Source: Candidatus Poribacteria bacterium
GTDB lineage: Bacteria > Poribacteria > WGA-4E > WGA-3G
Direction: 5' to 3'
DNA: 64,000 bases
NCBI GenBank assembly: GCA_003635315.1
Contig: PYJD01000027.1
Location: forward strand, 1 to 64,000
Shown here: positions 50,020 to 59,800 of the stretch, piece by piece
How positions within the stretch are numbered: position 1 is the first letter of the stretch
Layout: each line of letters opens with the position of its first letter
Translations under genes and position numbers: made by a program
The notes under the pieces: generated by a model
Told to the model about the DNA's origin: nothing
Database searches by the model: none
What the model saw: only the letters and a program-made list of their open reading frames with translations

Positions 50020-50113
50020 GTAGAATCTGTACAATAGCATATTAGTATACAGCAAGACGCATTTACTATGGTATAATCTAAATGAATAATTAACACCGGA
50101 AGGAGCTTAACAC

Positions 50114-50539
50114 GTGGGCGGGAAAACTCAATGGAGAATATTTCTTTCTCTCCCAAGCACAATGCATCTAATTTATTTGCTTGATACTGTCATTAGCGAC
50201 ATTCTTAGAGAGATGAAGTTTGATGAGGAAACGCAAGAGCATGTAAATTTGGCTGTTATTGAAGCAGGGACAAATGCAATCAAGCACGGCAATAAGGAAG
50301 ATGCAGAGAAGACAGCGACATTTGAGTTCCTTATTGATGATAGTCAACTTACGATTATCGTAACAGATGAAGGATCTGGGTTTCAACGCGAAGATGTCGC
50401 AAATCCACTTGAACCAGAAAACCTACTAAAAAGTAGCGGAAGAGGTCTTTTTCTCATGGAAGCTTACATGGATGAGGTGGATTACGAAGCAGACGGCACC
50501 ATTGTCAAGATGGTGAAATATAGACAAACTGAGAATTAA
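50114..50539 (+). CDS. RsbW/SpoIIAB-like anti-sigma serine kinase
   Basis: A 141-residue stand-alone HATPase_c protein. The N-box is VIEAGTNAIKHGN near 55, G1 is DEGSGF and G2 is SGRGLFLMEAYMDEV. It is predicted to bind and phosphorylate STAS partners and, when free, to sequester an output protein. GTG start at 50114 follows AAGGAG. No sigma factor is encoded nearby; the output may be either ECF sigma of this window or something else. Confidence 0.9.
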   Translation: MGGKTQWRIFLSLPSTMHLIYLLDTVISDILREMKFDEETQEHVNLAVIEAGTNAIKHGNKEDAEKTATFEFLIDDSQLTIIVTDEGSGFQREDVANPLEPENLLKSSGRGLFLMEAYMDEVDYEADGTIVKMVKYRQTEN

Positions 50540-50670
50540 AGTTTGATTGACGGTCAGTTTCTTATCCCCAGAACATCGTAATAACATGTAGCCTTACTTG
50601 ACGACTGCTGTTATCCATCTATCGGTGTGATTATGTCTAAGCGAAGAATATAAAAGAGAAAGGATCTTTT

Positions 50671-51015
50671 ATGAAGATTAACCAAAGAAATAAAGGGAAT
50701 GTCACTATATTGGATATTGAAGGTAACCTTGTAGGTCCGAATACTGTTGAACTAAAAAAACTAATAGATAATCAAATTCGAACTGCTGAAGGTGAACCGG
50801 TGTCCATGATACTAAATATGGAACGTGTCCAAATGATGGATAGTTCAGGCTTAGGTGTCATTGTTGCTGCATACGCTTCTATACGACGCAATGATGGTAG
50901 AGTTGTTCTACTTAATATCGGTGGGAACATCAGAAGTCTTATCATCATGGCGAAACTTGTAACAATTTTTGATAGGTATGATACAGAGGCTGAAGCATTA
51001 GCAAGTTTTCAATAA
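50671..51015 (+). CDS. STAS-domain anti-sigma factor antagonist (second copy)
   Basis: A 114-residue STAS protein with the phosphorylatable serine in VQMMDSSGLGVIVAAY near 59. It resembles the copy at 45826, but they are clearly diverged, which suggests distinct partners or an insulated switch with two antagonists. AAAGGA lies 7-10 bp before the ATG. Confidence 0.93.
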   Translation: MKINQRNKGNVTILDIEGNLVGPNTVELKKLIDNQIRTAEGEPVSMILNMERVQMMDSSGLGVIVAAYASIRRNDGRVVLLNIGGNIRSLIIMAKLVTIFDRYDTEAEALASFQ

Positions 51016-51069
51016 CATCCATATATGCTATGCAGATAATGGCTACTTTACCTACCGGATGGATCCACT

Positions 51070-51834
51070 ATGGAAATCACAAGAAATACCGAAATTACCG
51101 AGGAAAACATTAGTTTATGGCATAAATGCACACAATGTAGTGAAGTTTCTTTCCGAGGTGAATTAGAACGGAACGGTTTTATCTGTCCGAAGTGTAAGGG
51201 ATTGTTTCCGTTGTCTCTTGAAAGTAGGTTCAATCTTTTATTGGATATACAACCTACTAATGAAGAAGAGTTTCTAAGTGAGAAGGATAACCCGGATCAT
51301 TTTGTCAGTGATGTACTTGCCATTGAGGAAAATATCGCGCAGCATCCCGTCAGTCTATTTATTCTTGAACCCGTTTCCATTTTGGAACAACGTCACTTAA
51401 AATTGTTTTCTGAAGCAATTTTAACCGCGGTAAATAAATCTATTCCATTACTCTCTATTTTTACCGCTGATCCTGTTGAATCAGAACTCTCTTTCCCTGA
51501 TATTGTACCGTTACTCCTTCAGTTAGAGAAATTATCGGATACATCGCTTGCATATATAACAGTTTTGACCGAAACAGGAAATGGACAGTTGAGATCACAT
51601 CTGCCAGTTGGTGAAATTGTTATCGCTGAATGTACCTCTGAATTATATAATACGTCACGGTCTCATCCCCAACCAGCTTTACATGCTCCCGAAGAACAAC
51701 TCCTACCTGAAAAGTATCGGGATACCAACCTAAATATGCCAGATATTTCTGTGGATATCTATGTTCCACGCACAGAATTGCATATGGTAGTATCTCGTTT
51801 TTTGAAGTTTTTTTCATCTGCCGCATCTAAATGA
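51070..51834 (+). CDS. Degenerate AccD-like protein with zinc ribbon
   Basis: A 254-residue protein. Its N-terminus closely matches the AccD zinc ribbon: LWHKCTQCSEVSFRGELERN then ICPKC (C-x2-C..C-x2-C). The next 190 residues follow the AccD carboxyltransferase outline (LLLQLEKLSDTSLAYITVLT, then DIYVPRTELHMVVSRFLKFF). However, they lack the glycine-rich active-site motifs (GGSMG and SGGARM) that hold carboxybiotin and acyl-CoA. It is probably not an active carboxyltransferase. It lies 54 bp after the second STAS gene and 49 bp before galK. Confidence 0.7.
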   Translation: MEITRNTEITEENISLWHKCTQCSEVSFRGELERNGFICPKCKGLFPLSLESRFNLLLDIQPTNEEEFLSEKDNPDHFVSDVLAIEENIAQHPVSLFILEPVSILEQRHLKLFSEAILTAVNKSIPLLSIFTADPVESELSFPDIVPLLLQLEKLSDTSLAYITVLTETGNGQLRSHLPVGEIVIAECTSELYNTSRSHPQPALHAPEEQLLPEKYRDTNLNMPDISVDIYVPRTELHMVVSRFLKFFSSAASK

Positions 51835-51883
51835 TTGAGCGTATTGTCTCATCATACACACATGTATACAACGAGGGAATCGG

Positions 51884-53134
51884 ATGATACAGGATGAATC
51901 TATTTTTAGCGATAGATTGGTACAAGATTTTAACCAACGTTTTGGATACCCACCAGAATTCATGGTTTCTGCTCCAGGAAGAGTAAACCTAATTGGTGAA
52001 CATACCGATTATAATGATGGGTATGTATTTCCTGTTGCAATTGATAAATACCTACGTATTGCAGCCTCCAAACGGTCTGATAAAGAAGTACATCTTTACG
52101 CATTAGACATGGATGAGGAATGTGTGTTTAATCTGGAATCAATTCGTGATTCCAAGACACCCCCTTGGAGTAATTATTTGAAAGGTGTCGCACATTTCTT
52201 ACAAGAGGAGGTGCTACAGGGGAGTGAACACACACTCAATGGAATTACTGCAGTCATCACAGGGAATGTGCCTATTGGAGCAGGATTGAGTTCTTCCGCT
52301 GCACTTGAAGTTGCAAGTACATTGGCATTTTTAGGAGGCTGCGGTTTAGAAATTCCATATTCAAGTATTAATACAAATAACGAAATTGAATTACTTCATA
52401 GCTCTCCGCTTGAATTAGCCTCTATATGTCAACGCGCAGAAAACGAATTCGCTGGAGTCAACTGTGGTATTATGGATCCGACTATATCGTTATTGGGGAA
52501 AGCAGATCATGCCCTGTTTTTGGATTGTCGGTCTTTGGACTACAATCATATACCGCTTAACCTAACAGATATTCTGATCGTAATCTGCAACACAAACGTT
52601 AAACGCGAACTGGCTGCCTCAGAGTATAATAAACGACGGTCTGAATGCGAGAATGGGGTGAAGATGATCCAACAATGGATGCCTTCTATTACATCACTTC
52701 GAGATGTAACGGTAGAAGATTTTAAAAAATATGAAGAAAAACTACCCGAAATTACACAAAAAAGGTGTAGATATGTAGTGGAGGAAAATAACCGTGTTCT
52801 GAAAGCTGTTTCCGCGCTTACAGCTAATGATCTTGACACTTTCGGAATTCTGATGAATGCCTCCCATGCGGGGTTACGTTATGCCTACGAAGTGAGTTGC
52901 GATGAGTTAGATCTGTTAACTGAGATTGCACAAAATATTGAAGGTGTTATTGGGGCACGTATGACAGGTGCAGGTTTCGGTGGATGCACAGTGAATTTGG
53001 TATATCAAGATGCAGTAGAAGAATTTCAAAACAAGGTTAGCAACGAGTATCCTAAACACACTGGCATAGAACCAGATACTTATATTTGTAACGCGGGTGA
53101 CGGTGCTCGTATAAAATGGTTATCTAATCAATAG
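51884..53134 (+). CDS. galK: Galactokinase
   Basis: A 416-residue GHMP kinase. The N-terminal substrate signature is APGRVNLIGEHTDYNDGYVF (about 29-48), the ATP loop is VPIGAGLSSSAALEVAS near 135 and the C-terminal motif is ARMTGAGFGGCTVNLV near 370. It phosphorylates galactose at C1. Somewhat longer than E. coli GalK (382). No galT, galE or regulator is adjacent. It is followed 85 bp later by a ROK sugar kinase. Confidence 0.93.
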   Translation: MIQDESIFSDRLVQDFNQRFGYPPEFMVSAPGRVNLIGEHTDYNDGYVFPVAIDKYLRIAASKRSDKEVHLYALDMDEECVFNLESIRDSKTPPWSNYLKGVAHFLQEEVLQGSEHTLNGITAVITGNVPIGAGLSSSAALEVASTLAFLGGCGLEIPYSSINTNNEIELLHSSPLELASICQRAENEFAGVNCGIMDPTISLLGKADHALFLDCRSLDYNHIPLNLTDILIVICNTNVKRELAASEYNKRRSECENGVKMIQQWMPSITSLRDVTVEDFKKYEEKLPEITQKRCRYVVEENNRVLKAVSALTANDLDTFGILMNASHAGLRYAYEVSCDELDLLTEIAQNIEGVIGARMTGAGFGGCTVNLVYQDAVEEFQNKVSNEYPKHTGIEPDTYICNAGDGARIKWLSNQ

Positions 53135-53219
53135 ACCGGTAGAAGTAGATGAGGTTATCTGTCTCGCTTGTCTTAGCAATTACTCTAACAAAACTATTCT
53201 TTATCAACAAAACCAATAT

Positions 53220-54170
53220 ATGAAATATAGTATAGGCATTGATCTCGGTGGAACAGACATTAAAGCTGGATTGTTATGTGAAGATGGGTCGCTTTCGTGT
53301 CGCTTGGTTGTTTCAACAAAAGTAGATGAGGGAGTAAAACCTATATCTACTCGTATTGCACAAACAATCCGAAAGATCATAAATGCTACAGAATCTGAAT
53401 CATCACGAAATAAGAAGATAATTGGAATCGGTATAGGTGCACCCGGACTTATCATAGCAAATTCCGGTATTATACATTTTTCGCCTAATTTTCCAGGATG
53501 GACAGATATCCCATTACTTGATTATGTATTAACCGAACTTGGTGATATTAATCTACCACTATATATTGATAATGATGTAAATGTGATGGTATTGGGTGAA
53601 CTGCACCATGGCGCAGGTGTGGGATATGAAAATGTTATAGCACTCACTCTCGGCACCGGGGTTGGTGGCGGTGTTGTTATTGATAGACAGGTTTACCACG
53701 GAAGTTGGAATACTGCTGGTGAACTGGGACACACAATTGTCCAACCAAAGGGTCGTAAGTGTGGGTGTGGTAATAGGGGATGTCTTGAGGCATACGCAGG
53801 AGCAAAGGGGATTGTTGAAAGAACACAACAACGGATAGCAGAAGGTAAGAACACATCTTTGAATACTGATGATTTAACCCCAAAGCAGATAGCCGATGCC
53901 GCTAACGACGGTGATGAACTTGCTGTTGAGATTTTTTCTGAGACTGGAAGATACATTGGAATCGCACTTACATCTATAGCACACATTCTAAATCCACAGA
54001 TTGCTATCATCGGCGGTGGAATTGCAGCCGCAGGAGAGAGTTTACTGTTTCAACATATTCGTAAGGAATTTAAACAACGGACAATGGATATCCCGAGCGA
54101 CATGGAGATTGTTCCAGCAAAATTAGGGAATCAAGCGGGAATTGTCGGTGCAGCGATGTTAGCATATTAG
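53220..54170 (+). CDS. ROK-family sugar kinase (glucokinase-like)
   Basis: A 316-residue ROK protein. The phosphate-1 motif is IGIDLGGTDIKAGLL, the sugar-binding region ends YIDNDVNVMVLGE, followed by LTLGTGVGGGVV. The ROK zinc motif GRKCGCGNRGCLEAYAG has the expected His (ELGHT) and three Cys. NPQIAIIGGGIAAAGE closes the ATP site. Glucose, N-acetylmannosamine or other hexoses are possible substrates. No helix-turn-helix domain, so it is an enzyme, not a repressor. Confidence 0.93.
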   Translation: MKYSIGIDLGGTDIKAGLLCEDGSLSCRLVVSTKVDEGVKPISTRIAQTIRKIINATESESSRNKKIIGIGIGAPGLIIANSGIIHFSPNFPGWTDIPLLDYVLTELGDINLPLYIDNDVNVMVLGELHHGAGVGYENVIALTLGTGVGGGVVIDRQVYHGSWNTAGELGHTIVQPKGRKCGCGNRGCLEAYAGAKGIVERTQQRIAEGKNTSLNTDDLTPKQIADAANDGDELAVEIFSETGRYIGIALTSIAHILNPQIAIIGGGIAAAGESLLFQHIRKEFKQRTMDIPSDMEIVPAKLGNQAGIVGAAMLAY

Positions 54171-54246
54171 AATAGGGTGAGACAACGCTAATATAGACTA
54201 CTGACAACTGATTTATATATAAGACATATAAGGAGGAACACTATCA

Positions 54247-54924
54247 ATGAGGTGTTTTTGTAAAATGACGAAATCTGGACAGAAGTTATCTATTATTGGG
54301 ATCTATATTTCGCAGATGTTCATGATATTAACTATTTCAGTTTTTTTAGGTGGTTGTGCATCTTTTATAGATTCAGTGAATGATTTCTTACGTCCAGAAC
54401 GGCTTGTTCCAGTTTTTGACCCAGATGCACATATAACCCCCCAAACAGGGGCAGTAATTTATGCGAAAAACGGCATAGTTGCAATAGCTGTTCCTCTCCA
54501 TGATGTTAAGAATGTAGATGGGTTCGCGATCATCCTTCACAACCGAACAAATCACTGGGTTAGCCTAATAAAAGAAGATTGTCAGATGCTTGACCAATCA
54601 GGTGAAATCGTTAAACAGATAGATAAATCACAATACTCTTTCTACTTCAGTAAGAATTTTAAACCAAAATTACCTCCTGAATTCGCAGCAGATGTTTTTC
54701 GATGGGATAAGACTATTCGTATACAGGGTGATCCTGCTGTCCTACCGACTGAAGATTTCAAAAAAACAAACATTATGCCGAAAAACACACACAAATTCTT
54801 TGTTTATTTTAAAAAACGGATTAATAAATCTAAAAACCTAAGAATCATTGTTCCCAGAATAACGAGTGAATTCAATGACGATCAAACGACGTTTGTTTTC
54901 AAATTTAGGATGCAGCGGATGTAA
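54247..54924 (+). CDS. Lipoprotein of unknown function
   Basis: A 225-residue protein. The lipoprotein signal ends in FLGGCAS with Cys near 38. Mature protein has a predicted beta-rich domain (AVIYAKNGIVAIAVPLHDV, then GFAIILHNRTNHWVSL). No family was recognised. AGGAGGA lies 11 bp upstream of the ATG. The following gene starts 59 bp before this stop, so the two are probably coupled. Confidence 0.7.
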   Translation: MRCFCKMTKSGQKLSIIGIYISQMFMILTISVFLGGCASFIDSVNDFLRPERLVPVFDPDAHITPQTGAVIYAKNGIVAIAVPLHDVKNVDGFAIILHNRTNHWVSLIKEDCQMLDQSGEIVKQIDKSQYSFYFSKNFKPKLPPEFAADVFRWDKTIRIQGDPAVLPTEDFKKTNIMPKNTHKFFVYFKKRINKSKNLRIIVPRITSEFNDDQTTFVFKFRMQRM

Positions 54925-56017
54925 AGTTGTACCAAAACAACATACCCATACAGCATTCACGAATAGGATACACTCTATACTGTCTTTTTTGATTTACGCT
55001 TCAAAAAGAATACTCATCATAGCAGTGCTTTTCTGCTTAATGAGTTGTGCAATTCCTGAAACCAATAACCTTCCCACATCCAAAAAACCGATTTCCAATG
55101 TTGACTTCGTTCCATCAATACGAACACGCAAGGCACCACCTATATTGACAGTCAACTATCTGAAAACAATCGGTAGAACTGGACAAGCACCCGGTGAATT
55201 TCTAAATCCTATGGGACTAATTATTGATGCCTATGGGCAGCTATACGTCGCGGATGCTGGAAATAACAGAGTGCAAGTTATTGATGGTAATGGACATTTC
55301 GTTACTGAATTAGGAAGTCACGGATGGCGAGAAGGTGAGTTTGACTTTCCAAGTGACGTCGCACTCAGTTTTGATACACTCTATGTGGCAGATACTGGTA
55401 ACAATAGAGTGCAGTTCTGCAATCTACTGAGTCGAACATTTTACTCTATTACCTCTACTACACAAGATATTCAATTTGATGCACCAGAGGGAATTGGTAT
55501 TGGACGGAATGGCGAAGTGTTTGTGATTGATACATTAAATCATCGTTGGATACAATTCAACAGAAACCTTGTCCCGGTTATGAAAATGGGAACTTTTGGA
55601 AGCAGTCGAGAACAGTTCTGGAATCCTACTGACCTTGTTGTAAATCCTCATGGCACTATGTATGTTGTTGATACTGGAAATCATAGTATAAAAAGTTTTG
55701 ATTTTAGCGGGAACCCTATACGGACATGGGGTAAGAAAGGAAGCGAGCTTGGACAATTTATTGAACCAAAAAGGATTACCACAGACCAATGGAATTATCT
55801 GTATGTCACAGACAGTGGAAATAGAAGGGTTCAGGTTTTTACCCAAGAAGGCGATCTTGTTATTGATTTCTCTGTAAATACATTATTGAACCCGTGCGGT
55901 ATAGCTGTTTCTGATAGCGGACAAGTATATGTTACGGATACGGATGCAGGGGATATTAAAGTCTTCAATGTGATCTTCAAGGCAAATTCAACCTCAGATG
56001 CGAACCAGCCAGAATAA
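54875..56017 (+). CDS. NHL-repeat lipoprotein
   Basis: A protein of about 380 residues. A hydrophobic signal (ILIIAVLFCLMSC, lipobox LMSC) is preceded by an unusually long N-terminal segment, so a TTG at 54989 (IYASKRILIIAVLF follows) may be the true start. It has six NHL blades of the form P-G-V-GQ-YVADAGNNRVQVID (LYVADAGNNRVQV, LYVADTGNNRVQF, LYVTDSGNRRVQVF). NHL propellers bind proteins or ligands in the periplasm or outside. It overlaps the end of the preceding lipoprotein gene by about 50 bp in another frame. Confidence 0.75.
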   Translation: MTIKRRLFSNLGCSGCKVVPKQHTHTAFTNRIHSILSFLIYASKRILIIAVLFCLMSCAIPETNNLPTSKKPISNVDFVPSIRTRKAPPILTVNYLKTIGRTGQAPGEFLNPMGLIIDAYGQLYVADAGNNRVQVIDGNGHFVTELGSHGWREGEFDFPSDVALSFDTLYVADTGNNRVQFCNLLSRTFYSITSTTQDIQFDAPEGIGIGRNGEVFVIDTLNHRWIQFNRNLVPVMKMGTFGSSREQFWNPTDLVVNPHGTMYVVDTGNHSIKSFDFSGNPIRTWGKKGSELGQFIEPKRITTDQWNYLYVTDSGNRRVQVFTQEGDLVIDFSVNTLLNPCGIAVSDSGQVYVTDTDAGDIKVFNVIFKANSTSDANQPE

Positions 56018-56251
56018 TACCATTTCAAAAAAATTTAACTTCATTATACATTTTTCTACAAAAATCAAAATAAAATGAAGAAAATTTTAACATCCAACAA
56101 CTTACATTACCAAGAGCTGCTTTTTAGCAAAAACATACAGTTTTTACATCTTTTTTATGCCATTATATCACACTCTCCTCTGTAGGAGGGAATTCCGATT
56201 CCCGATCTTCTTTACAACGGATAATGGCAAAACTATTATTTGAAATGGTAT
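56017..56251 (+). mobile_element. Candidate 235-bp element with CCATTTC/GAAATGG ends
   Basis: ATACCATTTC (56017-56026) and GAAATGGTAT (56242-56251) form perfect 10-bp inverted ends with TA flanks. The interior is unlike the 113-bp MITEs and contains a TGTAGGAGGG palindromic repeat near 56181. It begins at the NHL gene's stop. It could be a separate element or simply the space between two unrelated MITE ends. Confidence 0.45.
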
Positions 56252-56273
56252 AAACCCTACTTCAAAATCATAA

Positions 56274-56806
56274 CCTTTATGAGAAATAAATAATTAGAGA
56301 ATAAATGATGACTATTAATAAAAACGATCCTAAATACCATAACTTTCTTTATGTGAAAAATCACCATTATTTTGGAGGTATTATGCAGGTTGGAATTGTC
56401 AAAATCAGCAAGAACAACAAAAATACAAAATCACACTTTTTGCAAATTCTTAAAAAGTTAATTTAAAGTGGAGTAAAGTCAGTCTATGACAGCGGTTAGA
56501 GAGGTAATTTACATCAATTTAAATCCTACAAAATGTAGGAAAAAGTGTAACTTTTTTCACTTTTTCGACACATGGAAAAAATCAACATTTTCACGATTTT
56601 TTATATGGGAATTTAGGATTAAAGGTCTGTTTTTGCACCTTATTTGGTTGTCTGTATATTAGGATTAAAAGTTAATTTATTACTATTATTTCTAATACTA
56701 TTTCAAAATAAAAATGTCTCTTTTGTAGCATAAAATTTGGGTTGTGTACAAATAGATGACATCCCACATAAACATATAATGCATCATCATTTCTTAGAAA
56801 TGGTAT
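56274..56806 (+). repeat. Repeated non-coding cassette, copy 2 (upstream of outer-membrane gene)
   Basis: Reverse complement of the cassette at 12621-13127, with its MITE end nearest the downstream gene start (46 bp). It includes the block AAAGTGGAGTAAAGTCAGTC near 56465, part of a perfect match of about 39 bp, and AATCACCATTATTTTGGAGG, which is not in copy 1. No shared ORF. Function unknown. Confidence 0.75.
56695..56806 (-). mobile_element. MITE copy at the edge of cassette copy 2
   Basis: A 112-bp sequence with ATACTATTTC at 56695-56704 and GAAATGGTAT at 56797-56806. It contains the family's internal TGTCTCTTTTGTAGC. It corresponds to the MITE at 12621-12705 but is 27 bp longer. Confidence 0.65.
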
Positions 56807-56851
56807 AAGATAATCAAGAATGAAAGGATTAAAGGATGGAATGGTAGGAAA

Positions 56852-59800
56852 ATGGCAGGACATATAAGATTCCTACTTTCTGTACATATTTTTATAATAT
56901 TCTTCTTCTGTTGGATAAACAGGGCATACACACAAGCAGAATCGAAAAATCCAGATTCTTCCCTTAAATTACCAACTTTCTCCATAATTAATAAGACAGA
57001 AAAAATAGAATTAGATTCAGGTAAACTGGAGTGGACACTCAAATATCCACCTGTAATTGAAAAAAGTGAAAAGATTAGCAATAATAGCGGAGATATTCTC
57101 GAAAGAGGAAAAGACTACAAGATCGATTACGTGTCAGGTAAGATAATCTTTGATAAGAGTCTAAGTGAAAAGAAAGATATTGAATGGATAATTACTTACC
57201 GTTCATTCCCCTTCAATATCCTAAAGATATATAAGCGTGACATCTTTAAGAATCCTCTGTCAGATGTTCCCACCCAAGAACAGAAAGAAGATACTTCTGC
57301 TGATTTAGAGAGTAGACCGAAACCTACCCCAACCGTTTCCAGTACACCATCTTCAACCACACCATCCCAATTAGAGTATTCTGGCAATCGAACTTTCGGT
57401 ATTTCTGTCGGTAGTGGTCGTGCATTTTCTCAAAACCAAGAATTTCGCATCAATGTTAGAGGGAATGTCTCAGATAATATCCAAGTATTGGCTATGTTGT
57501 CTGATCAAGATTTACCTATTCAACCGGAAGGAATGACGGAAGATATTCAGGATATTAACCAAAAACTAATTCGCATAACACATCCAAACGTGATAGGTAC
57601 ATTAGGTGATTTTGACGCATCCTTAGGTCCATCGGAATTTATATTCTTCCCTCGGGCATTAGAAGGTGTTAAAGTAGAAGGTGATTTCGATTGGGGTAAA
57701 TTCCATCTAATCCCAAGTGCACTTCCGAAAGGACAATCAACAAGTAAAGTCATTCGTGGCGTAGAAGGACGAAGTGAATATCGTCTCAATGTAGACAATA
57801 GGTTTGTTATCGTTAAAGCAGGTAGTGAAATTGTTTGGCTAAATGGAGAGAAAATGCGTCGCGGTGAAAACAATGATTACATCATACGGGAATATGGGGA
57901 TCCTATTATAGAATTTAACAGCAAACACCTCATAACAAGCAACGATGTCATCCGTGTTGATTTTGAATATATACCAGAAGATCGTTCCTATCAACAAAAC
58001 CTATATGGTATCAATAGTGTTTTTACGCTCCCGAGGGATTGGTTGTCATTTGGAGCATCTTACGCCGTGGAATCGGATATTGATGATCCTGAACAGGTAT
58101 TGGTTCTTTTTAATGACGATGATCTGTTTGCTCTCAAACAAAACATGCTTGACCCTGATGGAGATGGATTTCTACTTACACCACCCCAAAAACACACTGT
58201 CTGGGGATTGGAGAGTCAACTAAAACTTACTGAACAGACTTGGTTCAACGGAGAAATGGCATTTAGCACAATTGATAAGAATACATATTCTACTATTGAC
58301 AGAAAAGATGTAAATCAGGCATGGAAGTTTCATGGATATACAGGATGGGATATTCCAACATGGTCTAATAAGTTCAATCCAAAACTGGTTGGAAATCTGG
58401 ATGTCCGTACAATGGATGCTAATTTTCTACCTGTTGGTGCATCGAGCAACAACAGGAGCAGAGATCGGTATGGAACACAATACGCCACAGAAGGTTTCGA
58501 GGATGCATTACTGTTCGACCCAAGTGCAATCTCACAAGCAACGGATGAGAAGACTGTAAACCTCGATTTTAAATTACTACCGTACCAATGGTTACAATTT
58601 GTGTTGGGTGGTGGTAGATCTGTAGAAGATGTGGTGGAAGGACAGACAACACTAAAAAATAACTTCAATTGGGGTGCCAACTTTACACCACGGGTGAGGC
58701 GTGGAGGTACATATTTACCTACTTTCACACGGGGAACTGGTCTAAACAGATCCACATTTCAACCTGACACGATACGAAGACCAACTACAATAGAAAACAA
58801 TACGACAAGTAAACCTACTGAAAAAACATCAATTCTAACAAGATTGCCAAATATACGTTGGAATGAATATCGTAGTACATCTATAATTGATCCTAACAAA
58901 GAAGATATAGGTATAGATGAGAATATACAGAAATCTCGACAAGAAGGGAGTTTGTCCTATCTTCTTTCCCCTTTTGAATTTATTGCCACACTCAATAGGT
59001 TTTCCTCAATTGATGATTACAATGCAGCACGAAACAGAAGACGCAACCGTTCTTCGGGGAGTATTAATCTTGTTGAATTCAAATGGGTTTCTATTAACAC
59101 AAACTACGAACTGGAACAGACACATGCTAAAGAGCCTTTATTAACCCTTGATGGTGAAAATATAGGGATTTCTGATTGGATACGTGCTACTACAGCACGT
59201 ACATGGAAAGTAGGTCTATTTTCACAACAAGCACAATGGGTAAATTTAAAAACAAACTTGGCACGTCGTATGGTGAAAGCACATTCTAATCTCGGTACGG
59301 ATACAACTACCCAATTAGCAGATACAACACTTCATTTTACACCGTTCAATCGTGCAGTTGATGCTGAAATTACCTATGAATTAGATAAGAAACTAACAAC
59401 CCAACGTCGTGAATTCTACACGGATATTCATCCACTCACGGGACATCGGATCCAACCCGGTGAAGGTTTCTATGTTAGACTGGATGACCTACGATATGTG
59501 GAAGATGCAGAAGAAGGAACATATATTAAAATATATCAAAATGTCGGCGATAAACCTACTACAGCAGTCGATGCTGCGTTTCGATTACGACTACAACCGC
59601 GTCTGTTCCTTGCACGCCGTGCCAGAAACCAATTCAATGCAATCAGAACACAGGCTACAGAAAAAACCTTTCGTACAACAACAACTCCTGCGATCACAGC
59701 AAAACCGGTAGATGAAAAACAGAATCCATTCACATGGTTTCTCAACGCATTGAGAATACAAACGCGTCTATGGTTAACAGAAGAACAGGAAGCAGAAGAT

